64,000 bases of DNA. Source: Siphonodentalium dalli. Lineage: Eukaryota; Mollusca; Scaphopoda; Gadilida; Siphonodentaliidae. Positions 56,501 to 64,000 of this stretch are shown piece by piece. The translations under genes and the position numbers were made by a program. Numbering within the stretch: position 1 is the stretch's first letter; each line of letters opens with the position of its first letter. The notes beneath the pieces are model-generated. The model did not search any database, was not told the origin of the DNA, and saw nothing but the letters and a program-made list of their open reading frames with translations. The DNA lies in contig CP136062.1 of NCBI GenBank assembly GCA_032622095.1, positions 130,899,282 through 130,963,281 on the forward strand, read 5' to 3'.

Positions 56501-59500
56501 ATTTCCTCTACAGAAACTGTTGTTGGTGCGCTACGGAAATTGTCAGTACATTTATCTTACTCGCGAATTTAATTTTACGTTCTTCAGCTAAATTTATAGT
56601 ACCTATACAATATCAGTGTTTATATGCAGTGCCAACAACAATGCCCTTACCTTACTTAATTGTCAAAAATAAAAATAATTACGATTCCTTAACTTAATCT
56701 ACTTATATTAATCTACTTATATATTACCATAGTCATTCACAACTTGTCTTAAATTATCGACTGATTTACTAAATACTAATAGATATTCAGTTTGTTGATG
56801 GGACTGAAATTTCCCCCAGCGGCTACAGAGGTACCATTCCCCCAACCCTTAGCTAAAAACCTGAATCGGGTAAGAATGTAATAATGGTCTCAGCCCTGGC
56901 AGCCAACATCTTGACATCAGGATACGAGATATCCCATTGCCGGTGCCCAGAGAGCTAGCTTCAGACATTGACATCAAAGTGACCACTAGATGAACCTGTC
57001 TGGATCAAATTTACAGTGCAACCATTTTATTTCTTCAGTTGTTATTTGTTTTGGTCCCGAAAAAAACATGGCAGTCATAGTCATGAAAGACTGCATCCCC
57101 CTGGAATCTCAGGATTTCACAAAAGTTAGCACTAGTTTCTTCATTGTTAAGAGAAATTCTCATATACTGACCATGTAGCCTGTAACAGGAGCCTCCGGCG
57201 GAGCTATTCTCAGACCCTGGCTCAGGATTCCAACCCAATTCGTTATTCGTGATCCGTGCCACAGAAGCATCCTGAAGAGCGAGAAAAATATTTAATACAG
57301 CTTAGATTATTTATTATAAATTAACGTTCTCATCAAAATACCGGAGAAAATTATTAAGATTATTTATTACAAATTTATTATGATCTCTTCAAAATACCGG
57401 AGATACTTAGTAAGGTTATTTATTATTTGAGTCTCATTATTGTCCTCAGTTTACCCTTATAGTTTCTCATCTGATGGAGCGATCAAATTATCATTAGATG
57501 TCCACGAAAATCATAATTTTTTAACACATAATCTGCAGTTGCTCACATATGTATGAGTAAAAATTTATAAAATGTCACACATGCTTACTTATCAAAACAA
57601 TGATGATCAGCTGCAACCAAGCCTTGAAATAGGGTGTCTGTCATTTGCAGAATGAGGTTCCCAGAGGGTTAATTTAGTGATGCTACCCCGCATAGCAGGC
57701 TAGCATCACCAAATTCACCCTCTGGGAACCTCATTCTGCTGAGGTGTAAGCAGAATGAGGTCCCCAGAGGGTGAATTTGGTGATGCTAGCCTGCTATGTG
57801 GGGTAGCATCACTAAATTCACCCTCTGGGGACCTCATTCTGCAAATGACAGGCTCACTATTTCAAGGCTTGGAACGGTGCACTCTCTTAATCAAGTGATA
57901 ATACTTTTCTGCTTTGTGATTTCTAAGTAAGACAATGTAGGCAAATCAGAGCTCATTTATGTTAATATACTTAGTCGAATAGACCTATTTCAGTTTTTGC
58001 AGGTTCCCAACCTTCTAAAAAAGTTTCAGTTATTTTTATACATGTTTCTTTATATTTTTGTTAGTTTCTGTTTTCTCAATGTTCCCATATTTTGGCTTGT
58101 TAATTTGGCTAAAGTTTCTGAATGAAAGGCCAATCGTTATCAGCAGATGTTTAGCTCATACCTTGGCCATAGTGATAAGCTATTTTCAGCTTGGACACTA
58201 AAATCCATAACATTCAATGTTAACCTTCAAAGATTAAAATAAAACTATTTTTTTTTTTTTTTTGGAAAAGAACCATAACTCCATTAACAAAATTGAATCA
58301 AACCCATATTCGAACTTGATCTGTATTTTGGGCTGAGAATCTCACATACCAAATTTGGTTTCGATCAGATAAATTTTTTTGGAGTTATTGCAGCATGCGT
58401 GAATTCTAAGTCGAAAAATGGCCATAACTCTATAAAATCAAACCCATATTCGAACTGGATCTATATGGGTTGAGAAACACATATACAAACATTTTATTAC
58501 GATCGGAAAAAAATTGTTAGAATTATCGCACCATGCGTAAAGTGTCTACGAACAGACGAACGGCTAGACAGACAGACGCATCAGATGAACAATGAGTGGT
58601 CAATCCGGACGTTGACACTATGTGTACCATACTATGGTATGGGTACACATAAAAATGGCCAAGTAAAATTCAGCAATGACAAAAAAATTGGCCAATATAA
58701 TTTAGCGGCCAGAGTGAACCATGGATATTAATGCATGATTTTGGAAGGTGAATATTATTGAATATTACCTGTTTCCATGATCAGTAAATTTATCCTTCTC
58801 TCCATGTTTAGCACATTCATATACTTCCAACACTTCCATCTTATACTGTAGATGAGTTGAAGCATGAGTATTCTGTACATATTTGTCAATGAGCTAAACA
58901 AAAATGAAAGGTTAATTTTAATAAGTGTTAAGACTAAGACATTCATGAATGGAAATTTGACATTTAAAGAAGATTTTCAAATAAATGAAACAAAAATTAA
59001 ATAATGGGCTTCTCGTCCCCACAATATTTATAGATGACCAGTTATCAAATAAAGTTATAAATTAACTATCATTCAAACAAGCCTTGAAATAGTGTGTCTG
59101 TCATTTGCAGAATCAGGTTCCCAGAGGGTGAATTTAGTGATGCTACCCCGCATAGCGGGCTAGCATCACCAAATTCACCCTCTGGGAACCTCATTCTGCT
59201 GAGGTGTAAGCAGAATGAGGTCCCCAGAGGCTTTTTGCACTACAATTTTTTCCAATACATTCAGGGGGGGGGGGGGGGTGGTTCAGCTGCGAAAAAGTAA
59301 CTTTTTTCCTGAGTGGTCGCAATTTTTTCCTCTTACAACATTTCTTCAATATAAATGCCTCAAAGTGTTCAGCATCATTGTTAAGGTGTGTATGACACTT
59401 AGGGCAGTGCTTAGGGGGGTAGTTAGTGTGGATATGGGCATGATGCTTCTCAGAAATCCAGATTACGAACCAACTCTCAGGAATTCGCCTTTTACATCCG

Positions 59501-62500
59501 ATCACATTGCCATGTACCAATGCTACTGGTTCCAGATGAAAATGGACAGTTATGTAGCACATGAATAAACTTTAATATAAATAAAATGAAAAAAGCTATT
59601 CATTTATCTCATTAATATTTACTCATTATACCTGATCAGACCAGATGACTCAGTCAAAATTGTATCGGAACTTGGCATGGGACTGTAGACTGCAACAACG
59701 CATATCACTGAGATAATAATCTTGAGATGGTGGGACCCAGATAAAAGATTGGGCGAGCATACATAGACCTTGAATGTGTAGATATGGAGAAGGCTGCTAA
59801 GTGGAATAAACAAAATCAGAACAGATGAGTGAAAAGAAGGGAAAGAAAATATAATATAATTAATATAATATGCAAGTCTAAAAATAATGTGCTGGTCATC
59901 AGCAAAATGATCGAAGTCTGCAGAGGGCGAATTTGGCGATACTACCCGGCATAGCATCAACAAATTCAACCTCTAAGGCCAAAAAAAAAAAGTGTTTTGG
60001 TTCTCGGGCAATTTTTTTTTCAAATCAATGAGGGAGGGAGGGTTTTATTTTTATTTTTTATTTTTTTCTGCGCATAGTAAGCATGGACAAAGATACCTTC
60101 CTCTGTCTAGTAATAACCAGAAAGGTAGAGGGAACTGTTATGCATATAAACTCATTTAGTCTTATATAAAAATGACATTGTACTACCAGTGTATGACTGG
60201 GATTACCTAACAATATATAATGCCCCTGACATTAACTACTGTTATTGTTGTCTAAAAACTGATACCTCCCCATTCTAATATGTGATCCTGAATTTAGTCC
60301 CGTGCCTTTCAATTGTATAAAGTTACAATTAGTGTAAGTTGTTCACAATGACTAATTGTAAGAAGAGCATGAGGATCAGCTAATCATTTTCTTAATTGTA
60401 GTCATCTACTTTATGTTGTAAGCCTGCAAGTCACTTTTTAACACATTATATGTTAGAGCTCAATGCACACTAATATTCAACACATATCTGCTATGGACAT
60501 GTTGATTAAATCCCCCAAAAAAAAAAAAAAAAAAATTTCAATTTTTTTTTTTCGTAAGTTTTTTTGTCGTAACATCGGGCATTGCAATAAAAAGGCCTAA
60601 TGCGGCCCTTTTTATTCAATGCGGCGGTGCCTGAGAACCAAAACCTTTTTTTTTTTTGGCCTAACGACCTCATTCTATTTTGGTCTCGACCAACCATGGA
60701 GAACTAGCTACATATGAGGGTCACATATGGTGAATTTAGTAATGATATAGCCCGCTCTGCTGGGTAGCATCACAAAACTCACCCTCCTTGCAGCTTATTC
60801 TGCAGACTGCATATGACCGTCTTATTTTCAAGTTTCTATTTACATGCATTACATGTATTTGTATGAATGCTTGACCTGGGTCTGGCCTTAGCACAGTACC
60901 TAGCCCAAGAACTCAGCTCATGGAAATGAAAATTAGTTTTGTGATACATAGTGGATTTCAGCTGAATACCTGTATTGTTGGAGAGTTAATTGCCAGGTGG
61001 TGTTGCCCTAATAATTTTTTCAAAAATCATAATTGACATAAATTCATGTGATACTATGGGACACATCTAAAGTTACACTTTCTGTGATGAAAAGAAGGTA
61101 CACTAATGCTTTTATATTTGTTTACATGTATAATGAGCATTATGAGCTACCTTAGACAATATTTGGGGAAGAATCAATCAATAATTTACTGATCAGCACA
61201 TGTATTCTGTGTGTTATTTTGGGTTTTTCCAGGTATTTTTTTAGAACCTGTTTCGTGTTGTTACAAAAGTTGGAATGACTTAGAATAACTAGAAATGGAA
61301 ATAGGGTAACTGTAATACTGACCATCAAGCTTAAATGGTGTGATATTACAGATTTGGAGGTAAAAAGGGGGTGGGTACCCCGCATGAAATTGGAAAAAAT
61401 ATTTTTTCCTTCAAATAGGGGGGTGGTGGGTACCCAAGAGCCTGCAAGAGCCGGAAAAAAGGTTTTTTCAGCCTAATGTCATGTCACTTTTTTCCGACCC
61501 CCCCCCTGATACATTAACTAAAACTAAGGAAAAATGTGACCACAACATTATGATATTTTGCAATGATCCATGTGTTTTTAAAGGAAATTGAATCTCTTAC
61601 TGAACTTTTTTTTTTAATATGTGTGATATTAATATATTTCTATCTTTTATGGGAATGCTAATACAATTAGTCATCAAAATGAGTTTCATAAGGAAACTGA
61701 ATATCAAAAAGCCCCAGGAGATACTGATGGATGGTTTATCCATACAATGAGATAAGCTCAACCATAGTTTGTAAAAGTATTGTGTCAATGAACCTGAAGC
61801 TCATATTGGTACAGCCAAGGTGTGCTTATTAACACAGTTTTGAACAAGAGCCGCCGCCCCTCCCATCCCCCTCCCCACATAGGTTTTTATTAAATTTTCT
61901 GAAGTGGCTTAATTTGAAAGATGTCTCATGGTGGTGTGGTTCATCAGCAAACAAAAGATCATTCATTTTCGACAACCAATGATTAAGATATAGATATGCG
62001 GGGGATAAGTACAGAAATTTAGTGTCCCCCATTTAGATATCACTCTGAGCAAAATTAAGGTATTTGGTAGTCGAGGGTACTCGGTGAGAAATAGGTAATG
62101 GACTCTGATGATGTTCGAAGTATCCTTTTCAAAAATACCTGAAGATATAATTTATTTGGCACAGTCAAATATGTAAAGAGAATTTTACCTTGAACATATT
62201 ATCTTTCTTCTCCATGACATCCAGGTCACATTTGAGTGAATTATAATGTTCATCGACGGGGTTCTTAGAGGAATCTCCCTGTTTAAACATTTTTATAGCA
62301 ATCTGAATATCTGCCAATGCCTGCAAAAAGAAAATATGTCACAGTTTACATAGAATAAAGTAGAAACAACAGTAATGCCAGTAAAAATAATGTAAATTTA
62401 CAATCATATCAAACATAGCATAAAAAAGGAGTGCGACCAAGTTCACCTCCTTCACACACCTGCATGTTATCTGGGTTTATACCACACCTGCAGTCAATAT

Positions 62501-63277
62501 CCTTTAATACAACATAATTGTTAGTCATCTGTTAGCCCTCTCATGACGGGAGCATCGGTGGTGCAGCATTAAAGATCCTGTGCCAGTACATTATCTTATA
62601 TATGCAAGTCGCCCATAGGGAGCCTCGCATATATAAGATAATGCATTGGCTTAAAAGATCAAGGTGAATATCGTTAGGCCAATGTCCTCTCTTATATATG
62701 CAAGGCTCCATATGGGAGACTCACATATATAAGAGAATGCATTGGCACCGGGTTATCACAAAATTTCAGGAAGCTCCAGTCATGGAAGGGTTAAATACAA
62801 TATGGCAGATACAGGGTTAAATTATTGTTGCAGTACTGGCTTGGTTTTCGTGCATGTCACGCAAGCTACTAGGATCTCTCTAGTGCATTCGGGTAAAATT
62901 ACCACACTTTAAATCAGGTGAATAAAAACAGGTAATACAAGGGTAGAAAGATTCATATTCAATGGAGGGTAATGTTCAGTCCAGTTCAGATAATAAGTTC
63001 AATGGTCGTTTGTTGAAAATATTATCTGAACATTTCCTACGGGAACTACTTGTCAATAAGTATTTAGTAGACAGGGTTAGCCCATTCCATTGGTTTTCGT
63101 TCATTAATACTGCTGGTAGTACTTCAAACTTTAATGACAAGTACATGTACATGACAGGTAACTAATACCCAGTCACTGTAAAACCTTTTCTGCAAATATT
63201 TGGAATACAATACCTCCAGAAGTTCAATTTTCTTCTTTATATCTTTCTTTGTTCTGATTATTGGAGGGGCTTTGAAC
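41391..63277 (-). CDS. PARP2: PARP2-like poly(ADP-ribose) polymerase, C-terminal ~265 aa, 7 exons, 5' end outside window
   Basis: This is the gene span; the exons are listed separately. PARP2 is a nuclear DNA-break sensor that uses NAD+ to build poly(ADP-ribose). Seven minus-strand exons (799 nt) join with matching phases and end in TAG at 41393-41391. The spliced protein runs from the regulatory helical domain ([32 protein letters not shown]) through the whole ADP-ribosyltransferase fold: LLWHGSR with the catalytic His, [16 protein letters not shown] with the NAD-binding Tyr residues, and [10 protein letters not shown] with the catalytic Glu. So the H-Y-E triad of a polymerising PARP is intact. 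[19 protein letters not shown] and [11 protein letters not shown] resemble PARP2 more than PARP1 or PARP3. The N-terminal region and WGR domain must lie right of 64000. One 10.1-kb intron is filled with repeats. Confidence 0.94.
41930..42610. mobile_element. Pearl-like element: tandem core units plus ACGG microsatellite
   Basis: About four core units of 150-180 bp repeat AAAAGGG(A/G)CATAACTCT, CGAACTTGACCTGT and AACTTTGGTTCAGATCAAAT. They are followed by CGGACGCACGGACGGGCGCA..TGGACGGACG and a terminal GTCCTCCGAACCCGTTGGGT..CGGCGGAC hairpin. This is the described pearl layout. It lies in the PARP2 intron between exon 6 and the last exon. Confidence 0.65.
42950..43225. repeat. Fragment of 'GCAGAATGAGG' MITE family
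   Basis: Contains GCAGAATGAGGTCCCTTGAG, GTGCACCCATTGGGCACCTC and AAGCAGAATGAGG in the order of the 502-938 copy, diverged. Confidence 0.5.
43840..43964 (-). CDS. PARP2: PARP2 exon 6 of window: D-loop and acceptor-site region
   Basis: Encodes [40 protein letters not shown] and [11 protein letters not shown] is the conserved PARP1/PARP2 motif. The following segment is unusual: family members have GLGK(T/M)xP where this has GCGSHGP. Acceptor TTTCAG, donor AAT|GTGAGT; phase 2. Confidence 0.94.
44000..45800. other. PARP2 large intron, left part; promoter-like spot near 45010-45150
   Basis: GGAGCG and CGCTCC words alternate between 44580 and 44825. Near 45015 CCACGTGACG (E-box) and TTCCGGAT (ETS-like) precede a plus-strand ATG|GTAAGT at about 45143. 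No following exon was found. Confidence 0.25.
47305..47800. repeat. Degenerate minisatellite, ~80-95-bp period
   Basis: Six diverged units share GGTGTAGTCTATACCGAAC, GTTATCATATATAATGACC, GTGTGTAACAGATG and GACATGTATGATGAGCCT. Related units recur at 49845-50100 and 50700-50910, on either side of the Tc1 relic. Confidence 0.7.
48877..49027. repeat. GC-rich multi-stem palindrome
   Basis: ACAGTTATCGCCT .. AGGCGATAACTGT bracket an inner pair GGGAGACACGGATATTTGTC with its complement and a central CCTCGGGGCAAAGCCCCTCGG stem. It looks like a small hairpin element. Open frames across it are symmetric artefacts. Confidence 0.75.
49395..49800 (+). pseudogene. Dead Tc1/mariner transposase fragment
   Basis: In pieces the plus strand encodes [19 protein letters not shown], then (after a stop) [20 protein letters not shown], then [17 protein letters not shown], then (after a stop and frame change) [13 protein letters not shown]. 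These correspond in order to the Tc1 motifs WRR..GGG.VMVWGG, WP..SPDLNPIEH.WD and LQ.L...W..I. The catalytic DDE residues are not all preserved (NPIEH is now KLIEH). The gene is 5' truncated and disabled. Confidence 0.75.
51954..53239. other. PARP2 intron, nothing recognised
   Basis: Between the composite inverted repeat and the Harbinger-like copy I see no repeat family member and no exon. A 110-codon plus-strand open frame at 52711 has no family features. Confidence 0.35.
53240..53920. mobile_element. PIF/Harbinger-like non-autonomous element, copy 1
   Basis: Inverted ends GGCCAAAAAAAAAAA..TTTTTGGTTCTCAGGC and CCCGAGAACCAAAACAC..GCC, flanked by TTA (53237-53239 and 53921-53923). The 3-bp TWA target duplication fits PIF/Harbinger. 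The full length matches 59977-60661 in inverted orientation. A short open frame inside is frameshifted in the other copy. Confidence 0.8.
54072..54170 (-). CDS. PARP2: PARP2 exon 5 of window: NAD+-binding Tyr motifs
   Basis: A 33-codon exon encoding [20 protein letters not shown] and [13 protein letters not shown]. The GKG(I/V)YFAD and SKSANY signatures are complete. The usual Cys after SANY is Ile here. Acceptor TTGTAG, donor GAG|GTAGGT. Confidence 0.97.
54171..57171. other. PARP2 intron between exons 4 and 5, repeat fragments only
   Basis: About 55110-55173 is MITE family B sequence (CTTATTATCTGAACTACTTG, TACAGAAAGGGTTAA). About 55436-55725 is a diverged 'GCAGAATGAGG' element (AACCTCATTCTGCTTAGACC, TAAGCAGAATGAGGTCTC). 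No exon or complete element otherwise. Confidence 0.4.
57172..57271 (-). CDS. PARP2: PARP2 exon 4 of window: catalytic His and NAD+ site
   Basis: Encodes [20 protein letters not shown] followed by [13 protein letters not shown], containing the catalytic His of LLWHGSR and the invariant [11 protein letters not shown]. Acceptor CTTCAG, donor ATG|GTCAGT; it ends on a codon boundary. Confidence 0.98.
57619..57870. mobile_element. 'GCAGAATGAGG' double-hairpin MITE, centre-deleted, copy 2
   Basis: AAGCCTTGAAATAGGGTGTC at the left and its imperfect complement ending CTATTTCAAGGCTT at the right. Within lie two back-to-back hairpins built on CAGAGGGTGAATTTGGTGAT and GCTACCCCGCATAGC, nearly perfect. 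The whole 252 bp can fold on itself. Confidence 0.85.
58250..58650. mobile_element. Pearl-like element, short
   Basis: Two to three core units (AACCATAACTCCATTAACAA; TGGCCATAACTCTATAAAAT; AACCCATATTCGAACTTGAT) followed by ACGAACGGCTAGACAGACAG and a palindromic ACCATACTATGGT end. It lies 120 bp from PARP2 exon 3. Confidence 0.5.
58769..58893 (-). CDS. PARP2: PARP2 exon 3 of window: end of helical domain, start of catalytic domain
   Basis: Encodes [40 protein letters not shown] and N, matching the PARP motif Y-x-x-x-THAxTH that opens the catalytic domain. Acceptor TGTTTAG, donor AACAG|GTAATA; phase 2, completing Arg in the next exon. Confidence 0.95.
59079..59230. mobile_element. 'GCAGAATGAGG' MITE, copy 3, truncated
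   Basis: Identical in layout to the left 150 bp of 57619-57870 (AAGCCTTGAAATAGTGTGTC..GAATGAGGTCCCCAGAGG) and stops abruptly at 59230, where a different sequence with a 15-G run begins. Confidence 0.8.
59977..60661. mobile_element. PIF/Harbinger-like non-autonomous element, copy 2 (inverted)
   Basis: GGCCAAAAAAAAAAAGTGTT..TTGGTTCTCGGGC to GTGCCTGAGAACCAAAACC..GGCC, with TAA on both sides (59974-59976, 60662-60664). A near-identical reverse complement of 53240-53920. It lies in the intron between PARP2 exons 2 and 3. Confidence 0.82.
60665..62188. other. PARP2 intron, nothing firmly recognised
   Basis: About 60690-60800 is a fragment of the 'GCAGAATGAGG' family (GGTGAATTTAGTAATGATAT, ACTCACCCTCC). 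The rest shows no known element; GGGTGGGTACCCCGCATG and GGGTGGTGGGTACCC occur near 61370-61435. Confidence 0.4.
62189..62320 (-). CDS. PARP2: PARP2 exon 2 of window: helical regulatory domain
   Basis: A 44-codon exon encoding [40 protein letters not shown] and NMFK. The (D/E)HPLDxHYxxLxC motif of PARP2 is recognisable. Acceptor TTTGCAG, donor AAG|GTAAAA; both ends lie on codon boundaries. Confidence 0.94.
62532..62794. mobile_element. Double-hairpin TTAA MITE, copy 5
   Basis: TTAGCCCTCTCATGACGGGA to CCAGTCATGGAAGGGTTAA, with both internal hairpins. It lies in the intron between PARP2 exons 1 and 2. Confidence 0.8.
63214..63277 (-). CDS. PARP2: PARP2 exon 1 of window: helical regulatory domain
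   Basis: Encodes [20 protein letters not shown] plus E, matching the human PARP2 stretch TPPLIRTQKEL..KIQLLE. On the minus strand the acceptor is TTATAG before 63277 and the donor GAG|GTATTG after 63214. It starts with the last base of a split codon. Confidence 0.9.
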
Positions 63278-63436
63278 CTATAAGAAGCGAAGATATAAAT
63301 ACAAATCACTACACAGGCCAAATTTAGCATATATTAGCCATCACATTTCCATGTGTAAATTACTGTAAAATGAATTAGTCTTTTGCACTGTAAAGAATAA
63401 CGAACTTAAACAAAAATAGATGTTTTGACAGAATTC

Positions 63437-63607
63437 TTAACCCTTTCACGACGAGAGCTGCACTGATGCAGCATTAAAAGAGACTGTGCCAGTGCATTCT
63501 CTTATATATGTGAATCTCCCATTGTGAGCTTATAAGGTCAAGGTAAATGTTGTTAGGCCAATGTATTCTCTTAGATATGCGAGGCTCCCTATGGGACTCA
63601 CATATAA
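63437..63607. mobile_element. Double-hairpin TTAA MITE, copy 6, truncated
   Basis: Starts TTAACCCTTTCACGACGAGA with the first hairpin damaged (the right stem is missing after CTCCCATTGTGAGC). It breaks off in the second hairpin at ACTCACATATAAC. Another arm (TTTATATAAGAGAATACACT) begins at 63972 and runs off the window. Confidence 0.7.
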
Positions 63608-64000
63608 CACCTCAAAAAAAGAAAGTCCCCCCCTAATATATTCGGTAATATTTTATGAGATATTGGATGGATTTTGATGAAACTTTATGCAAATATTTAG
63701 TGGTATCTGATACACAATCTGTGTGAGGCACGTCCTGTGAGTTATGTTATGGCCGGCTGAGCATGAATTGAATGGAAAAGGGGTGCTTTTCAAAAGTTGA
63801 AACGAGAGGCCGATCACGATCGGCAGATGTTAACCCATCCCTTGGCGATATAAATTTACTATGATCGTATAAATGAGAGTTTTGGTGTTGAATTATAGAG
63901 TATACTGTTTATGTACTATTATAGACAAATTTACATCACACAAATTATTGGAATTTATGGGTCACTGGCATTTATATAAGAGAATACACTCTTACAGGAT

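Noticed and set aside
59191-59562. A 123-codon minus-strand open frame with a CPKCHTH motif and basic tail (and a 117-codon frame opposite)
   Set aside because: It starts inside the truncated MITE at 59079-59230 and crosses a 15-G run read as poly-Pro. One Cys/His cluster alone does not define a zinc-finger protein. I could not assign a family.
1-64000. CRISPR arrays, bacterial operons, rRNA, or a bacterial-style defence system
   Set aside because: No regularly spaced identical repeats with unique spacers, no ribosome-binding-site gene clusters and no rRNA. All repeats are explained as eukaryotic elements, and both genes are spliced animal genes.

Overview
The window reads as nuclear DNA of an animal, most likely a mollusc. 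Its genes are split into short exons with GT..AG introns, and well over half of the rest is recognisable as short non-autonomous transposable elements. Several repeats combine a terminal palindrome, CCGT/ACGG microsatellites and tandem ~160-190 bp core units, the layout of the 'pearl'-type (Helitron/Helentron-derived) repeats known from bivalves. The phylum call is an inference; no mitochondrial or rRNA marker is present.

Two protein-coding genes are supported, arranged tail to tail and both cut by the window edges. Plus strand, 2694-30370: the last 19 exons of MARCHF6 (MARCH6/TEB4/Doa10), an ER multi-spanning E3 ubiquitin ligase. The exons join in frame into about 735 residues ending in the conserved C-terminal element. 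The RING-CH exons lie upstream of base 1. Minus strand, 63277-41391: the last 7 exons of a PARP2-like poly(ADP-ribose) polymerase. They join in frame into about 265 residues covering most of the helical regulatory domain and the whole ADP-ribosyltransferase fold. The N-terminus and WGR domain lie beyond base 64000. Both gene models come from reading splice sites and peptides by eye.

Layout: 1-2690 repeats upstream of the first visible MARCHF6 exon; 2694-30370 MARCHF6; 30371-41390 the shared 3' intergenic space, containing the likely 3'UTRs and a dense set of TTAA-flanked MITEs plus a near-perfect 416-bp palindrome; 41391-63277 PARP2, whose 10.1-kb intron (43965-54071) holds a ~6.1-kb composite inverted repeat with a minisatellite and a dead Tc1/mariner transposase inside; 63278-64000 repeats.

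I see no operon, CRISPR array, rRNA or convincing tRNA, and no clear undescribed protein system. What stands out is the repeat biology: a three-deep nested insertion (12665-15054), a hAT-type element with an exact 8-bp target duplication, an inverted pair of Harbinger-like elements, several families of hairpin MITEs (one ending 33 bp before a MARCHF6 exon), and a MARCHF6 exon flanked by a duplicated intron segment.
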